The notes beneath the pieces were generated by a model. The model did no database searches. It was not told where the DNA came from and saw nothing but the letters and a program-made list of their open reading frames with translations. From positions 8,308,001 through 8,372,000 of the forward strand of contig NZ_CP108081.1 of assembly GCF_036182465.1 (NCBI RefSeq): 64,000 nucleotides of DNA. The letters run 5' to 3'. Positions 39,689 to 48,479 of this stretch are shown in pieces (positions within the stretch are counted from its first letter, which is position 1; every line of letters begins with the position of its first letter). A program made the translations under genes and the position numbers. Source of the DNA: Streptomyces sp. NBC_00258 (GTDB taxonomy: Bacteria > Actinomycetota > Actinomycetes > Streptomycetales > Streptomycetaceae).

Positions 39689-40582
39689 CTACGGTGTGCG
39701 GCCGGACGGTGTGACGGGCGCCGCACCACGCGGGTCCTCGAAGGTGACCGAGGTCTCGAAGGCGGCCCTCCGTGTGGCCCGTCGGAGGGCTTTGAGGACG
39801 GTCGCGCCGAGCGTGAGGGTCAGGACGACGGTCACCACGGCCCGGCCCAGGTCCCAGCCGAGGGAGGTGGCCAGACAGTACGCGACGAAACGGGCCAGGT
39901 TGGCGTCCACGTCGTCGTGCGGGTCGAAGGCGACGTTCGACGACAGCGCGTCCATGAAGGGCCAGCCGGCCAGGTTCATGAACGTGCCGTACGCGAAGGC
40001 CGCGAGGAACCCGTACAGGGCGAGCATCAACAGCTCGCCCCGGCCGCGCAGCCGGTCCGGGCCCGGGAGCAGGCCCGCGCCCATCGTGAACCAGCCCATG
40101 GACAGCATCTGGAACGGCATCCACGGCCCGACCCCGCCCGTGAGCAGCGCCGACGCGAACATCGTGACCGCCCCGAGTACGAATCCGAAGCCCGGCCCGA
40201 GGACCCTCCCGCTCAGCACCATCAGGAAGAACATCGGCTCGATGCCGGCGGTGCCGGCTCCGATCGGCCGCAGTGCGGCCCCCGTCGCTGCGAGCACGCC
40301 GAGCATGGCCACGGCCTTGGGGCCGAGCCCCGACTCGGAGATCGTCGCCCCGACGACTCCGACCAGCAGCACGAGCAGCCCCGCGAACAGCCAGGGCGCG
40401 TCCTTGGAGTGGGCACTCACCTGTGAGGTGGGTCCACTGAAGAACGGCCAGGTGAGCGCCGCCAGACCGACGAGGCTCACGAGGAGGAGGGCGGCGAGGG
40501 AGCGGGGGCCCAGGCGGATGGGGCGGGCTTGGCGCTGGGGGAGGGGGCGAGGGTCGGGGCGGGAGTGTGACTTCTCGCTCAT
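39689..40582 (-). CDS. ECF transporter S component, predicted for cobalamin
   Basis: This 297-residue membrane protein has about eight helices and EcfS features: GPKAVAMLGVLAATGAALRP, GIEPMFFLMVLSGRVLGPGF, and GGVGPWMPFQMLSMGWFTMG with LALYGFLAAFAYGTFMNLAG. S components bind the vitamin in the membrane and dock on EcfAAT. This is the last gene of a riboswitch-led operon; its start overlaps the stop of the ATPase gene (ATGA, 40579-40582). Cobalamin is inferred from the B12 riboswitch upstream of the operon, not from the protein itself. Confidence 0.85.
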   Translation of the reverse strand: MSEKSHSRPDPRPLPQRQARPIRLGPRSLAALLLVSLVGLAALTWPFFSGPTSQVSAHSKDAPWLFAGLLVLLVGVVGATISESGLGPKAVAMLGVLAATGAALRPIGAGTAGIEPMFFLMVLSGRVLGPGFGFVLGAVTMFASALLTGGVGPWMPFQMLSMGWFTMGAGLLPGPDRLRGRGELLMLALYGFLAAFAYGTFMNLAGWPFMDALSSNVAFDPHDDVDANLARFVAYCLATSLGWDLGRAVVTVVLTLTLGATVLKALRRATRRAAFETSVTFEDPRGAAPVTPSGRTP

Positions 40583-42342
40583 GAGCCGGCCTCCTCCGCT
40601 CTTTCGGCCGCGCGGAGCGCCTCGCGCACCTGCGGGACCGTGAGCCACTTCTGCGGAGCGAGGATCTTGGTGACCTGTGGAGCGAAGGACGGGGAGGCGA
40701 CGACGACCTCGGCAGTCGGGCCGTCGGCGACGGGTTCGCCGTCGGCGAGGATGACGACCCGGTGGGAGAGTTCGGCGGCCAGTTCGACGTCGTGGGTGGC
40801 CAGCACGATGGCATGACCCTCGGCCGCCAGCCCTCGCAGGACGGTGACCAGACGGGACTTCGCCGCGTAGTCGAGGCCTCGGGTCGGCTCGTCGAGCAGG
40901 AGCAGGGGCGGGCGGGCCGTCAGGACGACCGCCAGGGCGAGCGCGAGCCGCTGGCCCTCCGAGAGGTCCCGCGGATGCGTGTCGTCCTCGATGCCCGGGA
41001 GCAGCTCGGACACCAGGGTCCGGCAGGTGCCCGGTTCCGCTTCGGCGTCGGAGTCCGCGGCCGCGCACTCCCCGGCCACCGTGTCGGCGTACAGCAGGTC
41101 GCGGGGCTCCTGCGGTACGAGGCCGACGTGGCGGATGAGTTCACGGGGTGCCGTGCGGTGGGGCTCGACGCCGCCCACGCGCACGGATCCCGACGCCGGT
41201 GGGACCAGGCCGACGAGGGCGGAGAGCAGCGTGGACTTGCCGGCGCCGTTGCGGCCCATGAGGGCGAGGGTCTCGCCGGGGTCGACGGTGAGCGTGACCG
41301 AGTGGAGCACCTCGGTACGGCCGCGGCGGACGGAAAGGTTCGCAACTGCTGCCGAGTGGCGGGCAGTTGGGGTTGGACTTGTGGGTGGGGGTGCGGATTC
41401 GGGGGTGCGTTTGCGGAAGAGGCGAGGGCGGGGGTGACGGGAGGGCGCCGGGGTGCTTTCCGTCGGGAGCAGGGGCGCCGTGGTGTGCGCGTACGTGCTC
41501 GTCGTGCCCGCCGCTTCGTACGTGCTGTTCTCCAGCCGCTCCCGCAGTGCGCCCGCCCGTCGCCGGGCGTCCCGCACCGTCAGCGGCAGGGGTGACCAAC
41601 CGGCGAGCCGGCCCAGCGCCACCACCGGCGGGTACACCGGGGAGACGGCCATGACCTCGGACGGTGTGCCCAGCACGAGAGGGGCGCCGGGGGTGGGGAG
41701 GAGGGCGACCTGGTCGGCGTACTGGATGACGCGTTCCAGGCGGTGCTCGGCCATGAGGACCGTCGTGCCGAGGTCGTGGACGAGGCGCTGGAGGACGGCG
41801 AGGACCTCCTCCGCGGCGGCCGGGTCCAGGGCCGAGGTCGGTTCGTCGAGGACCAGGACCCTGGGGTGCGGGGTGAGGACCGAGCCGATCGCGACGCGCT
41901 GCTGCTGGCCGCCGGAGAGCGTGGAGATGGGACGGTCGCGCAGGTCGGCGAGGCCGAGCAGGTCCAGGGTCTCCTCGACGCGGCGGCGCATCACGTCGGG
42001 TGCGAGGCCCAACGACTCCATTCCGTACGCGAGTTCGTCCTCGACCGTGTCCGTCACGAAGTGCGACAGCGGATCCTGGCCCACCGTGCCGACCACGTCC
42101 GCGAGTTCGCGCGGCTTGTGGGTCCGGGTGTCACGGCCCGCCACCGTCACGCGGCCGCGCAGGGTGCCGCCCGTGAAGTGCGGGACCAGTCCGTTCACCG
42201 CGCCGAGCACCGTCGACTTGCCGACCCCGGACGGTCCGACCAGCAGCATCAACTCGCCCTCGGGGACGGTGAGTTCGATGCCCTGGACGGTCGGCCCTGC
42301 CGCTCCGTCGTATGTCACGGAGACATTCTCGAAGCGGATCAT
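40579..42342 (-). CDS. Fused ECF transporter ATPase (EcfA1-EcfA2)
   Basis: The 587-residue protein has two ABC domains. The first has Walker A GPSGVGKST (about 36), signature LSGGQQQRVAIG and Walker B VLVLDEPTSAL. A linker rich in Pro/Ser/Thr (about 280-330) follows. The second domain has GRNGAGKST (about 364), a diverged signature LSEGQRLALALA, and LLLLDEPTRGLD. It powers vitamin import with EcfT and EcfS. The start overlaps the EcfT stop by four bases. Confidence 0.92.
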   Translation of the reverse strand: MIRFENVSVTYDGAAGPTVQGIELTVPEGELMLLVGPSGVGKSTVLGAVNGLVPHFTGGTLRGRVTVAGRDTRTHKPRELADVVGTVGQDPLSHFVTDTVEDELAYGMESLGLAPDVMRRRVEETLDLLGLADLRDRPISTLSGGQQQRVAIGSVLTPHPRVLVLDEPTSALDPAAAEEVLAVLQRLVHDLGTTVLMAEHRLERVIQYADQVALLPTPGAPLVLGTPSEVMAVSPVYPPVVALGRLAGWSPLPLTVRDARRRAGALRERLENSTYEAAGTTSTYAHTTAPLLPTESTPAPSRHPRPRLFRKRTPESAPPPTSPTPTARHSAAVANLSVRRGRTEVLHSVTLTVDPGETLALMGRNGAGKSTLLSALVGLVPPASGSVRVGGVEPHRTAPRELIRHVGLVPQEPRDLLYADTVAGECAAADSDAEAEPGTCRTLVSELLPGIEDDTHPRDLSEGQRLALALAVVLTARPPLLLLDEPTRGLDYAAKSRLVTVLRGLAAEGHAIVLATHDVELAAELSHRVVILADGEPVADGPTAEVVVASPSFAPQVTKILAPQKWLTVPQVREALRAAERAEEAGS

Positions 42343-43562
42343 GAGGATTCCTTGCGGGTGTTCTCGGGTGCGGGGGCGACGAAGGCGGGGAGCAGGCCGA
42401 GCAGGATCGCCGCCGCGGGCCACAGGGGGAGTGTCGGCGCGGTCAGCGGGACGACACCGGGGTGCAGGGCCGCGGAGCTGGACGGGGAGTAGGAGGCGTA
42501 GAGGATCAGCAGCGTCGCGACCGCCGCGCCGGAGGCGGCGACCAGCCATGCGCGGACGCCCCACGCGTCCGGCCGGTAGCGCGTACGCAGCGAGCGGCGG
42601 CCGCCGAGCCACAGTCCGGCGAGGGCGGCGGCCAGTCCGGCGAGCAGTACGGGCAGGCCGTAGCTGCCGCCCTCCGCGGTGAGCAGGCCGTACGTTCCGG
42701 CGCAGACGCCGACCAGGCCGCCGAGGGTGAGTGCGGCGGTGATGCGGCGGACGGTGGGCGGTACGTCCGCCGTGCGGCCGTAGCCGCGTGCGTCCATCGC
42801 CGCCGCCAGGGAGACGGACCGCTCCAACGCGCCCTCCAGGACCGGGAGTCCGACCTGGAGCAGGCCGCGCAGGCCCTTGTCCGGGCGGCCTCGGAGGCGC
42901 CGGGCGGCGCGCAGACGTTGGACGTCCGCGATCAGGTTCGGGGCGAAGGTGAGGGCCACCACTACGGCAACTCCCGCCTCGTACAAGGCTCCTGGGAGGG
43001 ATTTGAGGAGGCGGGCCGGGTTCGCGAGGGCGTTCGCCGCGCCTACGCAGATGAGGAGCGCGGCGAGTTTCAGGCCGTCGTAGAGGGCGAAGACGAGGCC
43101 TTCCGCGGTGACTCGGCCTCCGATGCGGATGCCCTTTGCCCAGTCGGGGAGGGGGAGTTCGGGGAGTGTGGCGACGGTGTGGGTGCCGGGGATGGGGGAG
43201 CCGAGGACGACTGCGAACGCCAGGCGGATGACCAGGACGGCGAGGGCGAGTTTCACGAAGGCGCCGTAGGAGTGGGCCCAGGGGGCCTCTGTCCGGCGGG
43301 CCGCCACCACGTAGCCGGCAACGCCGATGAGGAGGGCGAGGAGCAAGGGGTTCGTGGTGCGGGATGCGGCTGTGCCCAGGCCCAGGGCCCAGAGCCACCA
43401 GGCGCCTGGGTGGATCGCGTTGGTGCGGGTTGCCTGCGGCGCGGTGAGTCTGCGTTGAACTCTTTTGGACAGCGCACCCGGTGCCGTGGGCACAGTGGCA
43501 GCGGCGGTCGCGGTGGCTGCGGAGGCGGGGGCCTGGAGGTTGTCGTCGTTGCCGGCGGTCAT
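42339..43562 (-). CDS. ecfT: ECF transporter transmembrane component EcfT
   Basis: This 407-residue protein is an EcfT scaffold: a helix bundle (about residues 50-190), the coupling region with ADVQRLRAARRLRGR and SLAAAMDARGYGR, whose Ala-Arg-Gly motifs contact the ATPases, and extra helices at the C-terminus (about 260-395), making it longer than usual. It joins the two-domain ATPase and the S component. The start is 12 bases after the stop of the preceding small anchored protein. Confidence 0.9.
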   Translation of the reverse strand: MTAGNDDNLQAPASAATATAAATVPTAPGALSKRVQRRLTAPQATRTNAIHPGAWWLWALGLGTAASRTTNPLLLALLIGVAGYVVAARRTEAPWAHSYGAFVKLALAVLVIRLAFAVVLGSPIPGTHTVATLPELPLPDWAKGIRIGGRVTAEGLVFALYDGLKLAALLICVGAANALANPARLLKSLPGALYEAGVAVVVALTFAPNLIADVQRLRAARRLRGRPDKGLRGLLQVGLPVLEGALERSVSLAAAMDARGYGRTADVPPTVRRITAALTLGGLVGVCAGTYGLLTAEGGSYGLPVLLAGLAAALAGLWLGGRRSLRTRYRPDAWGVRAWLVAASGAAVATLLILYASYSPSSSAALHPGVVPLTAPTLPLWPAAAILLGLLPAFVAPAPENTRKESS

Positions 43563-43574
43563 TGCAGGGGCCCG

Positions 43575-44246
43575 TCAGCCGCGGCGGCGGCGTGCTTGCC
43601 AGATTGCTGCCGCGCCCAGGGTCGCCACCGCGGCGATTCCGGCCAGCAGGCCCACCGAGGGGCCGCCGTCCCCGCTGCCGTCGCCGGACTTGCTCTCCGC
43701 CTCCGTGCCAGGTGACGCCGAAGTCCTCGGGCGGTCGCCCGAGACCGGCTCTCCGCAGCCTGTGCCCGGGTAGCCCGCGATGGCGCAGAGCAGCGCGTTC
43801 GTGTCGTAGCGGAGGGGCTTGGCGACGGCGGCGAGGGCGTCCGCGGTCGTGGCGTCCTCGTCGACGCGGGCGCAGGCCGTGCGGGGTCGGGGCGGGGTCG
43901 AGCCGGACGGGGCGTCCGCGGCCGTGCCGAAGTCGAGGACCAGGCCGACCCGCTTGGCACCCTCCCGTGCGGGCGTCTTCGCGCAGATCGTCGCGAAGTC
44001 GGCGGCCCCGCGCGGCTTCGCCGAGTCCTTGGAGTCCTCGCTCACCGAGAAACGGAACCCCTGGACGTCACCGTCCGATGGCCGCGCGGTCGACGGCCCC
44101 TGGGTCGCGTACACCCACGTGTCGGCGGTGGAGTTCCGGTCCCAGAAGGACCAGTAGCGGTAGCCGACCGCCTGGGCCTGCCCCGCCGTGCCGAGGACGG
44201 CGAGCAGGAGGCACAGGACCGGCAGAACCAGGCGGCGGCAGGTCAC
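43575..44246 (-). CDS. Secreted, C-terminally anchored protein (SCO2322-like) of the B12 operon
   Basis: This 223-residue protein has a signal peptide (LVLPVLCLLLAVLGTAGQAQA, about 6-26, given as adjacent segments here), an extracellular domain with YRYWSFWDRN, DTWVYATQGP and DGDVQGFRFS strands and several cysteines (FATICAKT, RTACARV, ALLCAIAG, GTGCGEP). A disordered stalk and a C-terminal helix (VGLLAGIAAVATLGAAAIWQ) with a basic tail follow. The W-Y strand and DGD pattern recalls DUF4430, the beta domain of transcobalamin, though I cannot prove homology. It overlaps the preceding gene by four bases (ATGA). Confidence 0.7.
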   Translation of the reverse strand: MTCRRLVLPVLCLLLAVLGTAGQAQAVGYRYWSFWDRNSTADTWVYATQGPSTARPSDGDVQGFRFSVSEDSKDSAKPRGAADFATICAKTPAREGAKRVGLVLDFGTAADAPSGSTPPRPRTACARVDEDATTADALAAVAKPLRYDTNALLCAIAGYPGTGCGEPVSGDRPRTSASPGTEAESKSGDGSGDGGPSVGLLAGIAAVATLGAAAIWQARRRRG

Positions 44247-45511
44247 GGCTGCTGCTTCTTGTTACGGCCGCTGAGGAGGAAGCCGATGCCGATGCCGCCG
44301 ACCAGGCCGACCCCGATGATCCACCAGAGGCTGACCCCGCCGTCGTCCTCGTCCGAGGCGGCGTCCTTGTCGTTCTTGTCGTCGGCCGGGGCGGTGGAGG
44401 CGTCGGAGGACGCCGCCGCGGGGCCGGTCGCGCCGAGCTGCTTCACGAGGTCGGCGCCGCCGAAGGCACGCGGGTCCGTACCGGTGGCGTTCGCCGCGAA
44501 GATCAGCTGCGCGTACGCCGCCGGGCCGCTCTTCGCCGCCCAGGTGCCGGAGTTCTTCTCCAGCCAGGCCAGCGGCTTCCCGGTGTCGGCCGTGCGGCCG
44601 GCGGCGGCGAGCGCGACGACCGTGTCGGCGGTGTTGCCGTAGTCGGGCTGGTCCTCGGCGCCGGGGAGGGAGGACTTCAGGTAGCCGTTCTTGGCGACCG
44701 CGCCCGCGAGATACAGGGCACCGTTGGCCGCCGCGTCCTCGACCGTGAAGGGGTGGCCGCCCACGCACTGGGACGCCTTCGGGGAGGCCTTGTCGGCACC
44801 GTCCTCGTCGGGATCCGCGTCCAGGCCCTCGCCGAGCACGCCGAGCACCCCCGCCGCCGTGGCGTCCGCGTTCGCCGCGAGCTTGCCCTTCTTGTCCGGC
44901 TGGAAGGCGAAGGCGCCGCCGCCGGTCTCGTCGCAGGGGACGGAGAGGCCGAGCAGGGCGTCGTACGGCGTTCGGTCGTCCTTCGAGGGCACGTCCTTCG
45001 CGTCGGTGTCTCCGGCGTCCAGGGCCCCGATCACGACGGACGTCGAGTTGGTGTCGCTGGGCGTGCCCGGGAAGTAGCCCCAGCCGCCGTCCTTGTTCTG
45101 CACGGACTTCAGCCACTTCACGGCCGCGCCGGTCACGGCGTCGCTCGCGTCGAGGGCCTCCAGGGCCTGCAGCGCGGCGGCGGTGCTGTTCGTGTCGACC
45201 TTGGTCTTGGCATCGCACTTCGCGCGCGGGTCGGGGCGGTAAGCCGCGAAGGCCCCGCTCTCGCACTGCTGGCCGGCGAGCCAGTCGACGGCCTGCTTCG
45301 CGGGCTTCACCCCCACGGTGTCCTGGGCGAGCAGAGCCAGCGACTGCCGCCAGACGCCGTCGTAGGTGGGGTCGGTGCTGCCGTACAGGGCGGAGGGGAA
45401 CGCCTGGGACGGCGTCGCGCCGGGCGACTCGTCGGCGAGGGCGGCGGGCGCGAACGCCGTACCGATCACGGCGGTGGCGGCCAGTACCGCTGCGCTGCGG
45501 CGGACAAACAT
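44243..45511 (-). CDS. Secreted, membrane-anchored prenyltransferase-like (alpha/alpha toroid) protein of the B12 operon
   Basis: The 422-residue protein has a signal peptide (VRRSAAVLAATAVIGTAFAP, residues 3-22) and an (alpha/alpha) toroid of squalene-cyclase/prenyltransferase-like repeats: AVDWLAGQQCESGAFAAY, AVKWLKSVQNKDGGWGYFPG and LYLAGAVAKNGYL. An Asp/Ala stalk and a C-terminal helix (WWIIGVGLVGGIGIGFLLSG) with a basic tail follow. It should sit on the outer membrane face. The same fold forms the alpha domain of transcobalamin and intrinsic factor. As first gene after a B12 riboswitch and before an ECF importer, it is best read as a cobalamin-capturing surface protein rather than a prenyltransferase. 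Confidence 0.75.
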   Translation of the reverse strand: MFVRRSAAVLAATAVIGTAFAPAALADESPGATPSQAFPSALYGSTDPTYDGVWRQSLALLAQDTVGVKPAKQAVDWLAGQQCESGAFAAYRPDPRAKCDAKTKVDTNSTAAALQALEALDASDAVTGAAVKWLKSVQNKDGGWGYFPGTPSDTNSTSVVIGALDAGDTDAKDVPSKDDRTPYDALLGLSVPCDETGGGAFAFQPDKKGKLAANADATAAGVLGVLGEGLDADPDEDGADKASPKASQCVGGHPFTVEDAAANGALYLAGAVAKNGYLKSSLPGAEDQPDYGNTADTVVALAAAGRTADTGKPLAWLEKNSGTWAAKSGPAAYAQLIFAANATGTDPRAFGGADLVKQLGATGPAAASSDASTAPADDKNDKDAASDEDDGGVSLWWIIGVGLVGGIGIGFLLSGRNKKQQP

Positions 45512-45593
45512 GATCGGCGGATGCCTTTCCCTGCAGGGAGCCGGGCAGCCTGGAATCCAAGGCGGCTCGGCTCCGTATGCCTCGACGGTGCCG

Positions 45594-45614
45594 GTCACCG
45601 GCGGTTCCGGTGAC
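45594..45614 (-). promoter_or_regulatory. Expression-platform hairpin of the B12 riboswitch
   Basis: GTCACCGG and CCGGTGAC form an 8-bp stem directly after the B12-box side of the riboswitch. It may act in switching. Confidence 0.5.
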
Positions 45615-45745
45615 GCGAGCCGGTCACGTCCGTACGGGGCAGTCCGGCTCACCGCCCCTGACGCGACCGGGCGGCACACGGTTGCGGGTCAGCGCCGGAT
45701 TTGCACCGGCTTCCCCCCGTACGACTGTGATGACGACCCGCTCAC
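45615..45745 (-). promoter_or_regulatory. Cobalamin riboswitch
   Basis: On the minus strand the conserved GGGAAGCCGGTGCAAATCCG core is followed by CGCTGACCCGCAACCGT, then GAGCCGGACTGCC as the B12 box. CGTACGGGG and CCCCGTACG (45715-45723 and 45631-45639) close the core stem. The gene controlled starts at 45511 and the whole ECF operon follows. High cobalamin should switch expression off. Confidence 0.95.
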
Positions 45746-45825
45746 TGTACCGGCCCGTAGCAAGACCCTGAGGGCCGCCTGTGGGACCGCCTGTGAGACC
45801 GAACAGCTCCGGGTAGCTTCTGCCC

Positions 45826-46563
45826 ATGGGGATACCTGCGGGGGCCGGCCGCCTGCTCGGATCGGGGCGCACGGCGGATGTCTACGCGCTCGACGACCAC
45901 CACGACCACAACGGCCTCGGCGATCACGGTGGTCCCGGTGGCGGCGCGTGGGTGCTGCGCCGGTACCGGGACGGCTACGGGGACGCGCCGGCCGAGGCGG
46001 CCGTCATGGAGTACGTACGGAGTCACGGCTATCCCGTGCCGCGCGTGCGGGCGGCGGACGCGCGCACCGACCTCGTGATGGAGCGGCTGTACGGGCCGAC
46101 CTTGGTCGAGGCGGTGGCCGCCGGCCAACTCACCGCCGGCGAGGCGGGATCGGCGCTCGCCCGGCTCCTGCGCGACCTGCACGCGATCCCCGCCCGCCGC
46201 TCCACCGACCCCGCCGTACGCGTCCTGCACCTGGACCTGCACCCGGAGAACGTCCTCCTCGCCCCGGCCGGGCCCATGGTGATCGACTGGGCCAACACCG
46301 AAGAGGGCCCGCCCGGCCGCGACTGGAGCATGTCCGCCGTGATCGTCGCCCAGGTGGCCGTCGACGACGATCCCCGCGCGCCCCTGGCCGAGGAGATGCT
46401 GTCCGCCCTGCTGGCCGGCTGCCCCGACCCGGCGCTCCTGACGGGCCCGAGCGGCGGTCTCGGCTGGGCGACGGGGCAGCGGGCCGCCAACCCGACGATG
46501 AGCCCCAGCGAGGTCGAACTCCTCGGTGAAGCGCGGGAGTTGATCCGCAGGTTGCTGGCCTAG
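45826..46563 (+). CDS. Aminoglycoside phosphotransferase (APH) family kinase-like protein
   Basis: This 245-residue protein has the APH fold: GRLLGSGRTADVYAL nucleotide loop (about 8-22), the catalytic HLDLHPENVLL (about 134-144) and the metal-binding VIDWANTEEG. A His/Asp/Gly-rich insertion (HHDHNGLGDHGGPGGGA) sits after the first strand. Family members phosphorylate antibiotics or small metabolites such as choline or fructosamines. Nothing here points to the substrate. TAGCTT (45814-45819) lies six bases before the ATG, so the mRNA is probably leaderless. Confidence 0.85.
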   Translation: MGIPAGAGRLLGSGRTADVYALDDHHDHNGLGDHGGPGGGAWVLRRYRDGYGDAPAEAAVMEYVRSHGYPVPRVRAADARTDLVMERLYGPTLVEAVAAGQLTAGEAGSALARLLRDLHAIPARRSTDPAVRVLHLDLHPENVLLAPAGPMVIDWANTEEGPPGRDWSMSAVIVAQVAVDDDPRAPLAEEMLSALLAGCPDPALLTGPSGGLGWATGQRAANPTMSPSEVELLGEARELIRRLLA

Positions 46564-46612
46564 CCGGCCCGGGTCGTGAGTGGCCGCTTCTGGAGCGGCG
46601 GCTGCGGGAGGC

Positions 46613-46641
46613 TTGACGAGACGGACCGTATCGTCTAGCTT
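46613..46641 (+). promoter_or_regulatory. Promoter of the ABC-F gene
   Basis: TTGACG (46613-46618) and TAGCTT (46636-46641) are separated by 17 bases. The predicted transcript has a leader of roughly 67 bases before TTG 46715. Confidence 0.75.
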
Positions 46642-46714
46642 CGTGTTCATCGGTCGGCAGCCGGTGTTCCCGCTGCTTGCCGCACGATCCTGTTCGCCGA
46701 GCAAAGGACCGCAC

Positions 46715-48433
46715 TTGCACTGTGCTCCCGTCGACACCACAGCCACCGTCTCCCCCCTCACCACGTCCCAGATCGCACTCGCCGACGTGACCAAGCGCTA
46801 CGGCGACCGCATCGTCCTGGACCGCGTGTCCCTCGCTGTCCGGCCGGGCGAGAAGGTCGGGATCGTCGGGGACAACGGCTCCGGGAAGTCCACCCTCCTG
46901 CGGCTGCTGGCAGGGCAGGAGCCGGTCGACAATGGCAGCCTGACCGTCGTCGCACCGGGCGGGACCGGCCACCTCCGCCAGACTCTCGATCTGCCCGGCT
47001 CGGCGCGCGTGGGCGATGCCGTGGATCACGTACTGGGCGAACTACGCGCCCTGGAGCGCCGTATTCATGTCGCCGAGGCAGCCCTGGGCACGGCCGGCAC
47101 CGCCGAGTTCGAGCGCTACGCGGCACTGGTGGCCGAGTTCGACGCGCGGGGCGGACACGGAGCGGATCGCCGGGTCGAGGTGGGCCTGCGCCGGCTCGGC
47201 GAGAACGCGCCACTGGACCGGGAGCGTCGGCTGAGCACCCTCTCCGGAGGGCAGCGCTCCCGGCTCGCGCTCGCCGCGACCCTTGCCTCGGCTCCCGAAC
47301 TGCTGCTGCTCGACGAGCCGACCAACGATCTGGACGACGAGGCCGTGGCCTGGCTCGAAGGGCATCTGCGCCGTCATCGGGGCACGGTCGTCGTGGCCAC
47401 GCACGACCGGGCGTTCCTGGAACGTGTCACCGACACCATCCTGGAAGTGGACCAGGATCAGCGCACGGTACGGCGCTACGGCAATGGATACGCCGGCTTC
47501 CTCACCGCCAAGGCGGCGGCCCGGGCCCGGTGGGCCTGGGAGTACGAGCAATGGCGCGATGAGGTCGCCCGACAGGAACACCTGGCCGACTCCGGTATCG
47601 GGATGCTTGCCGAGATCCCCCGCAAGGGGCCGCGGGCGTTCAGCGGCGCCGGCGCCTTCCGGGGACGCTCGCGGGCGCACGGAGCACAGAGCCGCATCCG
47701 CAACGCACGCGAGCGGCTGCAACGGCTCACGGAACATCCCGTGCCGCCGCCTCCGCAGCCACTGCGGTTCACGGGCCGCGTCGAAGGCACGCCGACCGCC
47801 GAGGGAACATCAACGGCCTCGGCGCACCTGGAAGACGTCCTGGTCGAAGGGCGGTTGTACGTTCCGTCCCTGACGCTCGACCCGGGTGACCGGCTCCTCG
47901 TCACCGGCCCCAACGGTGTCGGCAAGAGCACCCTTCTCCAACTGCTGGCAGGGGAGTTGACGCCTGACGCCGGTGTCGTACGCCGACCGCGCCGAGTCGG
48001 ATTCCTGCGTCAGCAGAGCGCGCCCGACGACGCCTTCGACGCCCGTACGCTGCTGGCGGCGTTCGCGGCCGGCAGGCCGGGGCACCCCGACGAGCACGCC
48101 GACGCCCTCCTCGCGCTCGGCCTGTTCCACGCCGCCGACCTCGCCGTTCCCGTACGGAACCTGTCCGTCGGACAGCGCCGCAAGCTCGAACTGGCCCGGC
48201 TCGTGACGGCCGGCCCACTCGATCTGCTCCTGCTCGACGAACCGACGAACCACCTGGCCCCCGCCCTGGTGGAGGAGATCGAGGCGGCCCTGGCCTGTTA
48301 CACCGGCACGCTGGTCGTCGTGACGCACGACCGGCTCCTGCGCGAACGCTTCCGTGGGCCCCGCCTCGAACTGCCCCTGACCGCCGCCGAGAAGACACCG
48401 CGTCAGACCACCGGTAAGACGCGCCAGAACTGA
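46715..48433 (+). CDS. ABC-F family ATPase, ribosome-protection type
   Basis: This 572-residue soluble protein has two ABC domains and no membrane segments. The first has GDNGSGKSTLL (about 53), LSGGQRSRLAL and LLLLDEPTNDLDDEA. The inter-domain linker contains the long arginine-rich helix region ARARWAWEYEQWRDEV ... RIRNARERLQRL. The second has GPNGVGKSTLL, LSVGQRRKLELA and LLLLDEPTNHLAP. This is the antibiotic-resistance ABC-F group seen in Streptomyces macrolide and lincosamide resistance (TlrC/VarM-like), which displaces drugs from the ribosome. TTG 46715 has AAAGGA upstream; the frame stays open to 46580, including GTG 46643. Confidence 0.85.
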   Translation: MHCAPVDTTATVSPLTTSQIALADVTKRYGDRIVLDRVSLAVRPGEKVGIVGDNGSGKSTLLRLLAGQEPVDNGSLTVVAPGGTGHLRQTLDLPGSARVGDAVDHVLGELRALERRIHVAEAALGTAGTAEFERYAALVAEFDARGGHGADRRVEVGLRRLGENAPLDRERRLSTLSGGQRSRLALAATLASAPELLLLDEPTNDLDDEAVAWLEGHLRRHRGTVVVATHDRAFLERVTDTILEVDQDQRTVRRYGNGYAGFLTAKAAARARWAWEYEQWRDEVARQEHLADSGIGMLAEIPRKGPRAFSGAGAFRGRSRAHGAQSRIRNARERLQRLTEHPVPPPPQPLRFTGRVEGTPTAEGTSTASAHLEDVLVEGRLYVPSLTLDPGDRLLVTGPNGVGKSTLLQLLAGELTPDAGVVRRPRRVGFLRQQSAPDDAFDARTLLAAFAAGRPGHPDEHADALLALGLFHAADLAVPVRNLSVGQRRKLELARLVTAGPLDLLLLDEPTNHLAPALVEEIEAALACYTGTLVVVTHDRLLRERFRGPRLELPLTAAEKTPRQTTGKTRQN

Positions 48434-48473
48434 CGGCCTTGAGCCGTCGGACACGCCCCCAGGCGTCCGAGGA
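48432..48473. terminator. Two adjacent hairpins between convergent genes
   Basis: GACGGC/GCCGTC (48432-48448) is followed by CGGAC/GTCCG (48449-48469). Together they are likely to end transcription from both sides. Confidence 0.55.
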
Positions 48474-48479
48474 GCAGGT

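Noticed and set aside
45826..48433. Antibiotic biosynthesis or resistance island around the APH-like and ABC-F genes
   Set aside because: No biosynthetic genes flank them; the neighbours are a vitamin importer and steroid genes.
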